A stretch of DNA of 64,000 nt from Catenulispora sp. GP43 (GTDB taxonomy: Bacteria > Actinomycetota > Actinomycetes > Streptomycetales > Catenulisporaceae). A program made the position numbers and the translations under genes. This document shows, one piece after another, positions 34,892-42,956 of this stretch. The notes beneath the pieces were generated by a model, which was not told the DNA's origin, did not search any database, and saw only the letters and a list, made by a program, of their open reading frames with translations. The DNA lies in the NCBI RefSeq assembly GCF_041260665.1, contig NZ_JBGCCT010000027.1, positions 1 through 64,000 of the forward strand, read 5' to 3'. Numbering within the stretch: position 1 is the first letter of the stretch; each line of letters begins with the position of its first letter.

Positions 34892-35653
34892 TCAGGCCAC
34901 GTGCGCCAGGCAGGCCGAGATCGCGCCGTCGAACCGGGCCAGCACCGTGGCGGCCACCTCCGGCGCGTCCCCGAGCTCGGCGGCCACCGCGTCCGCCCCG
35001 GCCCGCAGCGCCGAGCCCCGGATCCGGTCGGCCAGGAACCCCGGCGCGAGGAAGTACGGCGACACCACGACCCGCCGCGCGCCGCGGTCGCGCAGCCTGC
35101 GCACTGCCTCCCCGGCCAGATCGCCGACCGCCGGCACCGCGACCACGTGTTCCCAGCCGCTCTTCTGCCAGCCCTCGGCCAGCTCGTCCACCGCCGCGAC
35201 CGCGACCCGGTCGGAGGACCCGGCCCAGGCCAGCACCACCGAGGCCTCCTCGTCGCCGGGCCACACCCCGGCTTCGCGCATCCGCCGCTCCAGTCCGGCC
35301 GTCAGCAGCGGGTGCGGGCCCAGCGGCCCGGTCAGGATCGGCATGGTCACGCCGGCCCGCCAGCGCCGGGGCAGCGCCTCGTGCGCGGCGGCCACCGCCG
35401 CGGGGATGTCCTGCCGGACGTGGAAGGCGGTGTTCAGCAGCAGCGGGACCACCTTCACGTTCTGGTACCCGTCCCGGACCAGGCCGTGCAGGGCCCGTGC
35501 GGCCGTGGGGCCGCAGTGGTCCAGGAAGGCCGTCTCGACGCGCAGCTCCGGCCGCTGCTCGCGCACCGCGTCCACGAGCCCTGTGATGACCTCCCGGTGC
35601 CGCGGGTCCCGGCTCCCGTGGGCGACCGCCAGCATCGCCTGTCCCTGGTTCAC
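34892..35653 (-). CDS. Sirohydrochlorin ferrochelatase-type protein (CbiX/SirB family)
   Basis: 253 residues, GTG overlapping the permease stop by 4 nt. Both halves of the bilobal CbiX fold have the metal-binding His: MLAVAHGSRDPRH and RALHGLVRDGY/VKVVPLLLNTAFHVRQDI for the first, VVLAWAGSS...VVAVPAV...VVVSPYFLAPGFLAD for the second. It probably inserts iron to make siroheme for the sulfite reductase at 48.2-49.9 kb. Last gene of the cysH-led unit. Confidence 0.9.
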   Translation of the reverse strand: MNQGQAMLAVAHGSRDPRHREVITGLVDAVREQRPELRVETAFLDHCGPTAARALHGLVRDGYQNVKVVPLLLNTAFHVRQDIPAAVAAAHEALPRRWRAGVTMPILTGPLGPHPLLTAGLERRMREAGVWPGDEEASVVLAWAGSSDRVAVAAVDELAEGWQKSGWEHVVAVPAVGDLAGEAVRRLRDRGARRVVVSPYFLAPGFLADRIRGSALRAGADAVAAELGDAPEVAATVLARFDGAISACLAHVA

Positions 35654-36531
35654 GCCAACCCCCTCGCCTTCAGCACGCGCCGTTCCAGCGGCGCGAAGAG
35701 CAGCTGGTTGACCGCCACGCCGACGGCCAGGATGAGTACGATCGCCGCGAACGCCCCGGACATGTCGTTGGCGTCCTGGGAGTTTTTCAGCAGGAATCCC
35801 AAGGAATGTCCGAGATTCGCGGACTGCACGATGATCTCAGAGGCCAGCAGCGAGCGCCACGCGAACGCCCAGCCCTGCCGCAGGCCCGCCAGGTAGCCGG
35901 GCAGCGCGGCCGGCAGCAGGACGTGCCGTACCGAGGCCAGGCCGCGGGCGCCGATGTTGCGGCCGACACGCAGGTACAGCGGCGGCACCTGGTCCAGGCC
36001 GGACATCACGCCGACGGAGATGGAGGGCACCGCGCCGAGCAGGACGACGGTGTAGAGCATGGCCGGGCTGGGGCCGAAGAACATCAGGGCCGGCGGGACC
36101 CAGGCCACCGAGGGCAGGGACTGCAGGCCGGACAGGATGGGGCCCAGGCCCGCGCGGACCGGCTTGAACCGGGCCGTCACGATGCCCAGCGGCGTGCCGA
36201 TCGCGACCGAGGCGCCGAAGCCGACCGCGCCGTGGGCGATGCTGTGGCCGACCGCTCCCCAGGCGTCGCCCTCGGAGAAGGTGTCCTTCAGAGAGCTGAA
36301 CACCTGCGAGGGCCCGGGCAGCTTCCAGTCCGGCCAGATCTTCGCCGCGTAGAGGATCTGCCAGACGGCCAGGATCAGCGCGACGGCGATGATCGGCGGT
36401 AAGACGGATGCGGCCACGTGCCTGAGTCTGCTGGACTCCGGTTCCGCGGAGGTTTCCAGCGCGTCAAGCCCGGCTTCGATGTGTGCGAGGGTGTCGCCGG
36501 CCGGCCCCGCGGTGTCGGTGTCAGCGGCCAT
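35650..36531 (-). CDS. ssuC: Sulfonate-type ABC transporter permease
   Basis: 293 residues, six membrane segments with the binding-protein-dependent EAA loop (GARGLASVRHVLLPAALPGYLAGLRQGWAFAW in pieces). The N-terminal ~40 residues are an acidic cytosolic tail. Start has GGAG 9 nt upstream, inside the preceding ssuB gene (11-nt overlap). Part of SsuABC, importing aliphatic sulfonates or related anions as sulfur source. Confidence 0.9.
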   Translation of the reverse strand: MAADTDTAGPAGDTLAHIEAGLDALETSAEPESSRLRHVAASVLPPIIAVALILAVWQILYAAKIWPDWKLPGPSQVFSSLKDTFSEGDAWGAVGHSIAHGAVGFGASVAIGTPLGIVTARFKPVRAGLGPILSGLQSLPSVAWVPPALMFFGPSPAMLYTVVLLGAVPSISVGVMSGLDQVPPLYLRVGRNIGARGLASVRHVLLPAALPGYLAGLRQGWAFAWRSLLASEIIVQSANLGHSLGFLLKNSQDANDMSGAFAAIVLILAVGVAVNQLLFAPLERRVLKARGLA

Positions 36532-37327
36532 GGCGGCTGATCTCCTTGCGCAGGTGGTCGGTGATCTCCACCGACAGGTCGGCGACCGCCTTGTCCTCGA
36601 TGCGGCGGGGCTGCGGGATGTCCACGCGCCACTCCCGGGCGACCCGGCCGGGCCGGGAGGACAGCAGCACGACCCGCTGGCCCAGGCGCACCGCCTCGCG
36701 GACGTTGTGCGTGACGAACAGCACCGCCAGGCCCGTGGCCTCCCAGAGCCGGATGAGCTCCTCGTGCAGCACGTCCCGGGTGATGGCGTCCAGCGCGGCG
36801 AACGGCTCGTCCATCAGCAGCACCGGGCTGTCCTGCGCGAGCGCGCGGGCCAGCGCCACGCGCTGCCGCATGCCGCCGGAGAGCTGGTGCGGGCGCTTGT
36901 CGTAGGCGCCGCGCAGCCGGACCAGCTCCAGCAGCCGCTCGGTCTCGGCCCGGCGGTCGCGGCGGCCGGACAGGCCGCGCAGCCGCAGCGCCAGGTCGAT
37001 GTTCTCCCCGGCGGTCAGCCAGGGGAACAGCGCGGACTCCTGGAACATCAGGGCGGCTCGGCCGGAGGGCACCTCGACGGTGCCGGCGCTCGGCGCGTCC
37101 AGGTCGGCGACCAGGTTCAGCAGCGTGGACTTGCCGCAGCCGGAGGCCCCGAGCAGGCAGACGAACTCGCCCGGGGCGACGGTCAGGTCGATGCCGTCGA
37201 GGACCGGGGCCCCGCCCCGGAAGGTCTTGCCGACCCCGGACAGGCGGACGGCCGGAGCGGAGGCGGCCTCGACGGTGGCCGTGGCGGTGGTCTGTGTTGA
37301 CTCAACGGCTGCGATTGCGGTGGTCAT
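36521..37327 (-). CDS. ssuB: Sulfonate-type ABC transporter ATPase
   Basis: 268 residues from the ATG at 37327 (GGGGAGAG upstream). Walker A GASGCGKST, Q-loop FQESALFPWLTAGEN, signature QLSGGMRQRVALARAL, Walker B VLLMDEPFAALDAITR and H-loop FVTHNVREAV are all present, so the ATPase is active. The N-terminal ~30 residues are Thr/Ala-rich. Nitrate/sulfonate/taurine subfamily; the cys context favours sulfonates. Confidence 0.92.
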   Translation of the reverse strand: MTTAIAAVESTQTTATATVEAASAPAVRLSGVGKTFRGGAPVLDGIDLTVAPGEFVCLLGASGCGKSTLLNLVADLDAPSAGTVEVPSGRAALMFQESALFPWLTAGENIDLALRLRGLSGRRDRRAETERLLELVRLRGAYDKRPHQLSGGMRQRVALARALAQDSPVLLMDEPFAALDAITRDVLHEELIRLWEATGLAVLFVTHNVREAVRLGQRVVLLSSRPGRVAREWRVDIPQPRRIEDKAVADLSVEITDHLRKEISRHGR

Positions 37328-37356
37328 GGCGGTCTCTCCCCTTGGGTATTCCGGCG

Positions 37357-38565
37357 CTATTTGGTGGACAGCCCGGCGTCGGACACCGCGGGCCGGCCGT
37401 CCTGGGCCAGTTCGGTGTTCAGCAGCGTCAGGTCGAAGATGCCGTGCAGGTCGGTCGTCTTGAGCAGCCCGGTGGAAACGGCGTGGTCCATCTCGGTCTG
37501 GAGCGAGGCGGCCAGCGGATCGTCGGTCGCCGTCTGCTCGCTGAAGGCACGCTGGATCTCGGCGCCGGTGAGGGCCTTGCCGGTGAGCTTCTTCAGCTGG
37601 CCGTTGAGCAGCGTCTGCGCGTCGGCGGGGTCGGAGGCGATCCACTGGTTGGCCGCGATCTGCCCGTCGATGAGGGCCTTGACGGTGTCCGGGTGCGCGT
37701 CCAGGAAGGTCGTGGACACCACCAGGTTGGTGGTCGCGAACTGCCCGCCGGGCCACAGGCTCCGCTCGTCGACGAGCACCTTCGCCCCGGCCTCCAGCAC
37801 CATGCGCGAGGCCCAGGGCTCCGGCAGCCAGGCGCCGTCGATGTGGCCGGCCTTGAACTGGTCCAGGGTGGCGGCGTTGTCCTGCGGGCTCACCGACACG
37901 TCCCCGGTGCCGTCCGTGTTGGCGGTCAGGCCGTTCTGCTTGAGCCAGGCGCGCAGGGCGACGTCCTGGGTGTTGCCTTTCTGCGGCGTGGCCAGGGTCT
38001 TGCCCTTGAGGTCGGCCACGGTGTTGATCCCGGGCCGCACCACGAGCTCCGCGCCGCCGCTGGTGGCGCCGGCGACGATCTTCAGTGCCTGGCCGTGCGA
38101 CTGTGCGAAGGCCGCCAGCGCCGAGGACGGGCCGACATATGCGGCGTCGAGCTGGCCGCCGAGCAGAGCGGTCATCTCCGCGGGGCCGGCGTTGTAGATC
38201 TGCGTGGTGAGCTTGGTGCTCCCCAGCGCCTTGGCGAAGTCGCCGTGTGCGACCCCGATCACCGCGGAGGCGTGCGTGACGTTCGCGAAGTAGCCGAGCC
38301 GCAGTTCTCCGGCCGCCGTGGACGCGGTGCCCGCGGCGGTCGAAGTCGTGGCGGCCGAGGACGTGGCCGATCCGGAGGACTGGTCGGAGGCGGAGACGTA
38401 CGCGGCGATCACGATCACCAGCGAGACGATCATCCAGCCGGCCGCGACCGTGGCGGCGACGGCGGAGAAAGCCCTTCGTATCACGCTGGCTCCAAGGACG
38501 GGGACTGTCAGGGACTTCGATGTCGGAACAGGGCGCGGCGGTGCCGCAGCCCGGCGACCCGACAT
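37357..38565 (-). CDS. ssuA: Sulfonate-type ABC substrate-binding protein
   Basis: 402 residues. Residues ~31-56 (SAVAATVAAGWMIVSLVIVI) form a signal/anchor helix, with no lipobox, followed by an Ala/Ser/Thr-rich linker and the periplasmic-binding fold LRLGYFANVTHASAVIGVAHGDF (in part), LLGGQLDAAYVGPSSALAAF and GAWLPEPWASRMV. An alternative GTG start at 38484 has GGAG 6 nt upstream. It delivers sulfonate to SsuBC. Confidence 0.88.
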   Translation of the reverse strand: MSGRRAAAPPRPVPTSKSLTVPVLGASVIRRAFSAVAATVAAGWMIVSLVIVIAAYVSASDQSSGSATSSAATTSTAAGTASTAAGELRLGYFANVTHASAVIGVAHGDFAKALGSTKLTTQIYNAGPAEMTALLGGQLDAAYVGPSSALAAFAQSHGQALKIVAGATSGGAELVVRPGINTVADLKGKTLATPQKGNTQDVALRAWLKQNGLTANTDGTGDVSVSPQDNAATLDQFKAGHIDGAWLPEPWASRMVLEAGAKVLVDERSLWPGGQFATTNLVVSTTFLDAHPDTVKALIDGQIAANQWIASDPADAQTLLNGQLKKLTGKALTGAEIQRAFSEQTATDDPLAASLQTEMDHAVSTGLLKTTDLHGIFDLTLLNTELAQDGRPAVSDAGLSTK

Positions 38566-38608
38566 CGGACGTCCCCCGTGAAGTTGTGGGAGAACAGAGC
38601 GTGCTCGA

Positions 38609-39949
38609 TCACGAGAAGACCCCCAGCGGGTCCCCGGACATGCCGGCGGTGAGCGTGTCGCCGCTGGCCGGGTCGATCAGCAGGAAGGAGCCGGTCTCGC
38701 GGTCGGCGGCGTAGGGCTCCAGCAGGATCGGGGACGCCGTGCGCAGGACCACCCGGCCGATGTCGTTGGCGTTCAGGGTGTGCGCGGCCGGCGCGGCGTC
38801 GTCCCAGTCGAACTCGTCGCCGCTGTCCGCCCCCGAGGCGGCCAGCGGGTCGGAGATGTCCAGCTTCGCCGAGATCTCCTTCACGATCGCCTTGACCGTG
38901 CGCGTGGTGTGCTTGAGCAGCACCCGGTCGCCGACGGCCAGCGGCTTCTCGGACAGGTGGCACACGGTCGCCACCACGTCCTGCACCGCGGTCGGCGCGG
39001 CACCGGCCGGGGCGATCAGGTCGCCGCGGGAGACGTCGAGCTCGTCGGCGAGCAGCACGGTGGCGGCCTGTCCGGCGGTGGCGCGCTCGGCCGGGCGGCC
39101 CAGCAGGTCTATGGCGGCGATCGTCGAGCGCTGGCCCGAGGGCAGCACCACGATCGGGTCGCCGACCTCCAGGTGGCCGGAGGCGACGGTGCCGGCGTAG
39201 CCGCGGTAGTCGGCGCTCTGGTGCCGGATCACGTACTGCACCGGGAACCGGCCGGCCGGGCGCCGCTCGGCCTCCACCGGCACGTTCTCCAGGTACTCCA
39301 GCAGCGTCGGGCCCTCGAACCAGGCCAGGTCCGCCGAGGGCTCCACCACGTTGTCGCCGCGCAGCGCCGAGACCGGCAGCGCCGCGTAGTGCTCGATGCC
39401 CAGCGCCGTGGCGTAGGCGGCGAAGTCGGCCTCGATCTGGCCGAACCGGTCCTTGTCGAAGTCGACCAGGTCCATCTTGTTCACCGCCAGCAGCACCCGC
39501 GGCACCCGCAGCAGGGCGGACACGGCGGTGTGACGGCGGGTCTGCTCGGCCAGACCCTTGCGAGCGTCGACCAAAATGACCGCGAGCTCGGCGGTGGAGG
39601 CGCCGGTGACCATGTTGCGGGTGTATTGAACGTGCCCGGGGGTGTCAGCCAGGATGAACCGCCGGCGCGGCGTGGCGAAGTAGCGGTAGGCGACGTCGAT
39701 GGTGATGCCCTGCTCGCGCTCGGAGCGCAGGCCGTCGGTGAGCAGCGCCAGGTCGGCCTGCTCCAGGCCGCGGTCGCGCGAGGTGCGCTCCACCGCCTCG
39801 TACTGGTCGGCCAGCACCGACTTGGTGTCGTAGAGCAGCCGGCCCACCAGGGTCGACTTCCCGTCGTCCACCGAGCCGGCGGTGGCCAGCCGCAGCAGTC
39901 CTGCGACGTGGGTGTCCTTCTCGGTCGGCGCGTCCAGCAGCACAGTCAT
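38609..39949 (-). CDS. cysN: Sulfate adenylyltransferase, GTPase subunit
   Basis: 446 residues from the ATG at 39949. Elongation-factor-type GTPase: G1 GSVDDGKSTLVG, G2 EREQGITIDVAYRYF, G3 DTPGHVQYT, G4 NKMDLV. Two beta-barrel domains follow. There is no C-terminal APS-kinase fusion. With CysD it converts sulfate and ATP to adenosine 5'-phosphosulfate. It starts 2 nt after the cysD stop. Confidence 0.97.
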   Translation of the reverse strand: MTVLLDAPTEKDTHVAGLLRLATAGSVDDGKSTLVGRLLYDTKSVLADQYEAVERTSRDRGLEQADLALLTDGLRSEREQGITIDVAYRYFATPRRRFILADTPGHVQYTRNMVTGASTAELAVILVDARKGLAEQTRRHTAVSALLRVPRVLLAVNKMDLVDFDKDRFGQIEADFAAYATALGIEHYAALPVSALRGDNVVEPSADLAWFEGPTLLEYLENVPVEAERRPAGRFPVQYVIRHQSADYRGYAGTVASGHLEVGDPIVVLPSGQRSTIAAIDLLGRPAERATAGQAATVLLADELDVSRGDLIAPAGAAPTAVQDVVATVCHLSEKPLAVGDRVLLKHTTRTVKAIVKEISAKLDISDPLAASGADSGDEFDWDDAAPAAHTLNANDIGRVVLRTASPILLEPYAADRETGSFLLIDPASGDTLTAGMSGDPLGVFS

Positions 39950-39951
39950 GA

Positions 39952-40875
39952 CTAGAAGTACCCCTCTCGCTTGCGGTCCTCCATGGCGGCCTCGGAAAGG
40001 CGGTCGTCCGCGCGGGAGGCCCCGCGCTCGGTGATCCGGGAGGCGGTGATCTCTTCGATGACCGCGGCGACGTCGACGGCGTCGGAGTCCACCGCGCCGG
40101 TGCACGACATGTCCCCGACGGTGCGGTAGCGCACGGTCCGGGTCTGCAGCGTCTCCCCCTCGCGCGGGCCGCCCCAGTCACCGGGGGACAGCCACATGCC
40201 GCCGCGGGCGAACACCTGGCGCTCGTGCGCGTAGTAGATCTCCGGCAGCTCGATCTCCTGCTCGGCGATGTACTGCCACACGTCCAGCTCGGTCCAGTTC
40301 GACAGCGGGAACACCCGCACGTGCTCGCCGGGGCGGTGCCGGCCGTTGTACAGCCGCCACAGCTCCGGGCGCTGCCGCTTGGGGTCCCACTGCCCGAAGT
40401 CGTCGCGCAGCGAGAAGACCCGCTCTTTCGCGCGGGCCTTCTCCTCGTCGCGTCGTCCGCCGCCGAAGACGGCGTCGAATTTGTGCGATTGGATGGCGTC
40501 CACCAGCGGCACCGTCTGCAGCGGGTTGCGGGTGCCGTCCGGGCGCTCCACCAGGCGGCCGTCGTCGATGTAGTCCTGTACGTGCGCGACGTACAGCCGC
40601 AGGCCGTGTTCGGCGACCGTGCGGTCGCGCGTGGCCAGCACCTCGGGGAAGTTGTGGCCGGTGTCCACGTGCAGCAGGCCGAACGGCACCGGCGCCGGCG
40701 CGAACGCCTTCAGCGCCAGGTGCAGCATGACGATCGAGTCCTTGCCGCCGGAGAACAACAGCACCGGCCGCTCGAACTCGGCCGCCACCTCGCGGATGAT
40801 GTGGACCGCCTCGGCCTCCAGCGTCCGCAGATGATCGTGCGCGGGGGCCGTCTCGTCGTGGGTGAGGGTACTCAT
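39952..40875 (-). CDS. cysD: Sulfate adenylyltransferase, catalytic subunit
   Basis: 307 residues. PP-loop VLLFSGGKDSIVMLHLALKAF and the LHVDTGHNFPEVLATRD segment are diagnostic, with DAVFGGGRRDEEKARAKER and NWTELDVWQYI binding ATP/sulfate. Transcribed with cysH (1-nt gap) and cysN. The cluster lacks cysC (APS kinase), so APS is reduced directly. Confidence 0.98.
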   Translation of the reverse strand: MSTLTHDETAPAHDHLRTLEAEAVHIIREVAAEFERPVLLFSGGKDSIVMLHLALKAFAPAPVPFGLLHVDTGHNFPEVLATRDRTVAEHGLRLYVAHVQDYIDDGRLVERPDGTRNPLQTVPLVDAIQSHKFDAVFGGGRRDEEKARAKERVFSLRDDFGQWDPKRQRPELWRLYNGRHRPGEHVRVFPLSNWTELDVWQYIAEQEIELPEIYYAHERQVFARGGMWLSPGDWGGPREGETLQTRTVRYRTVGDMSCTGAVDSDAVDVAAVIEEITASRITERGASRADDRLSEAAMEDRKREGYF

Positions 40876-40876
40876 A

Positions 40877-41614
40877 TCAGGTGTGCAGTCCGCATTCGGT
40901 CTTGGCGTTGCCGGCCCAGCGCCCGGCCCGCGGGTCCTCGCCCGGCAGGGGCTTGCGCGTGCAGGGCTCGCAGCCGATCGAGGTGTAGCCCTCGAGGAAC
41001 AGGGGGTTGGTCAGCACGCCGTGGTCGGCGACGTAGGTGTCCAGGTCGTCCTGGGTCCAGGCGGCCAGCGGCGAGATCTTGATCATGTCGCGCTTGGCGT
41101 CGTAGCCGACGACCGGGATGTCCGCGCGGGTCGGGGACTCCTCGCGGCGCATGCCGTTGATCCAGGCCACGTACGGCTTCAGCGCGCGCTCCAGCGGCTC
41201 GACCTTGCGCAGCGCGCAACACGTGTCGGGGTCGCGCTCGTACAGCCGCGGGCCGTGCTCGGCGTCCTGCTCGGCGACCGTCCGCAGCGGTGTGATGTTC
41301 AGCAGCCGGACCGGGTACACCTCGGCGACCGCGTCGCGGGTGCCGATGGTCTCGGCGAAGTGGTAGCCGGTGTCCAGGAAGGCCACGTCGATGCCCGGCG
41401 CCGCGGCGGAGGCCAGGTGCACCAGGTGGGTGTCGGCCATCGACGAGGCGACGACCAGGCCCGCGCCGAACGTGGCGTGGGCCCACTCGACGACCCGCGC
41501 GGCCGGGGCGTGTTCCAGTTCTGCGTTGGCCTGCTCGGCCAGCGCCCGCAGGTCGGTGCCGGCGAAGGCGGTGGCTGCCTGGTCGACCGACGCGAGCTCG
41601 GTGTCCGCTGACAT
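40877..41614 (-). CDS. cysH: Phosphoadenylyl/adenylyl-sulfate reductase (APS type)
   Basis: 245 residues from the ATG at 41614 with GGGGAAG upstream. It reduces activated sulfate to sulfite with thioredoxin. The [4Fe-4S] cysteines are in DTCCALRKVEPL (CC) and GCEPCTRKP (CxxC), marking the APS-specific type, and the catalytic C-terminal KTECGLHT is intact. Other motifs: FLDTGYHFAET, GMRREES. First structural gene of the unit after the leader peptide at 41769-41855. Confidence 0.97.
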   Translation of the reverse strand: MSADTELASVDQAATAFAGTDLRALAEQANAELEHAPAARVVEWAHATFGAGLVVASSMADTHLVHLASAAAPGIDVAFLDTGYHFAETIGTRDAVAEVYPVRLLNITPLRTVAEQDAEHGPRLYERDPDTCCALRKVEPLERALKPYVAWINGMRREESPTRADIPVVGYDAKRDMIKISPLAAWTQDDLDTYVADHGVLTNPLFLEGYTSIGCEPCTRKPLPGEDPRAGRWAGNAKTECGLHT

Positions 41615-41768
41615 TTCGGGGCTTCCCCTTACAGTGGCGGGCAACACGGGCGTGCCGGGAGCCCGACGCGCCGCGGGCCGCATCGTCGCGGCGTCACACG
41701 GACGGCGTGGGGGTAGCGCCGGCGGACCGTGGCCCTGGAAGATCTAGAACGACAGATCGGGGCGAGGT

Positions 41769-41855
41769 CTACTGGGCCGGCATACAGACCATGCTGGACA
41801 GCCGTCCGAAGTCGACGTGACGCCGACCGACGAGCGCGATTCCAGCACGAGACAT
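41769..41855 (-). CDS. Conserved cysteine leader peptide upstream of cysH
   Basis: A 28-residue open frame, ATG at 41855, stop TAG at 41769-41771, 154 nt before cysH. The peptide begins MSRAGIALVGRRHVD and has GRLSSMVC ending at Cys24, then MPAQ. It matches the leader at 49976-50068 in 22 of the first 24 residues, with mostly synonymous DNA differences, so the peptide itself is selected. Similar MSRxGIALVxRRHVD...C peptides occur before sulfur genes in Streptomyces. A ribosome stalled at the single Cys codon when cysteinyl-tRNA is scarce could switch downstream expression (inference). Confidence 0.85.
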   Translation of the reverse strand: MSRAGIALVGRRHVDFGRLSSMVCMPAQ

Positions 41856-41889
41856 GACTAGAGAGTCGCACGCGGTCCGCGGGTCGTCC

Positions 41890-41922
41890 ACTGTCGTCCA
41901 TGATGCGGACTGTGTGTCTCAC
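41890..41922 (-). promoter_or_regulatory. Shared upstream element of the cys leaders, copy 1
   Basis: 33 bp identical at 26 positions to 50104-50136, including GATGCGGAC and TGTCTCAC. It lies 35 bp upstream of the leader ATG. Copy 2 is 36 bp upstream of its leader, so it is probably the promoter/operator of the cysteine regulon. Confidence 0.6.
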
Positions 41923-42098
41923 GCCACTTCGCGGTGCCGAAATCGGCTTGTTCCGGCGGAGGGGAGCGTTTTACGCTGCCGATACTCCGACAGGGAGCTC
42001 CCCAGCACGAACGCCGCAGAACGGGAGCCCTTCGCCTCGCCCGGCCGAGGTCCTGGAGAGGGCGGCATCCATTCGTCGTGTCCTCACGGAGGTTTCCC

Positions 42099-42947
42099 AT
42101 GGAAGTCGGAATCGGTCTGCCCATCAGCGCCCCGGAGCTGCTGCCCGATTGGGCCCGCTCCGCTGACGCCGGTCCGTTCACCACCCTCGGTCTGCTCGAC
42201 CGCCTCGTCTATGACAACCCCGAACCCTTGGTCGCCCTGTCCGTGCTGGCCGGGGCGACCAGCCGCATCCGGCTTCAGACCGAGGTCCTGCTGGCCCCGC
42301 TGCGCGAGCCTGTTCTGTTGGCCAAGCAGGCGGCGACGCTCGACCGGATCAGCGGCGGCCGGCTGGTTCTGGGCCTGGGCGTCGGCGGTCGGGAGGACGA
42401 CCACGAAGCCGCTGGTACCGATCTGCACAGCCGGGGGCGTCTCATGGACCGGCAGATGTCCGTTATGCGGCGCATCTGGTCCGGCGCTGCTTATAGCGAG
42501 ACCGTCGGCCCGATCGGTCCGCGACCGCACCGTGCGAATGGTCCCGAGGTGCTCTTCGGCGGTTTCCAGCCCGCCGCGCTGGCCCGCGTCGCCCGGTTCG
42601 GCGACGGATTCCTGGCCGCCGCGCCGCCGTCGTGGGTCGGACCGCTGATCGACACGGTCCGCAGGTCCTGGGACGAGGCCGGCCGGTCCGGCACGCCCCG
42701 GATCGTGGCGCAGGCCAACGCCGCGCTCGGTCCGCAGCCTGTCGTCGACGACGCCCGCGCGGCCATGGCCGCGTACTACCGCTTCACCGGTGACCGGGCC
42801 GATCAGATGGTCGCCGGCATGCTCACCACCCCGGCGGCGATCCGGCACACCATCGCACAGTACGCAGATCTCGGCGTCGACGAGGTGATGCTCTACTGCT
42901 ACGGCCGCGACCCGGGTCAGGTCGAGCGGATCGCGGAGGCTCTGTGA
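42099..42947 (+). CDS. LLM-class (luciferase-like) flavin-dependent oxidoreductase
   Basis: 282 residues from the ATG at 42099 with GGAGG 7 nt upstream. TIM-barrel monooxygenase: EVGIGLPISAPELLP, FTTLGLLDRLVYDNPEPLVAL, TSRIRLQTEVLLAP, LDRISGGRLVLGLGVGGREDD and VLFGGFQPAALARVARFGDGFLA bind F420 or FMN. Substrate unknown. Located between the two sulfur units; luciferase-like enzymes include alkanesulfonate monooxygenases, but this is only suggestive. Confidence 0.9.
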   Translation: MEVGIGLPISAPELLPDWARSADAGPFTTLGLLDRLVYDNPEPLVALSVLAGATSRIRLQTEVLLAPLREPVLLAKQAATLDRISGGRLVLGLGVGGREDDHEAAGTDLHSRGRLMDRQMSVMRRIWSGAAYSETVGPIGPRPHRANGPEVLFGGFQPAALARVARFGDGFLAAAPPSWVGPLIDTVRRSWDEAGRSGTPRIVAQANAALGPQPVVDDARAAMAAYYRFTGDRADQMVAGMLTTPAAIRHTIAQYADLGVDEVMLYCYGRDPGQVERIAEAL

Positions 42948-42956
42948 GCCCCGAGC

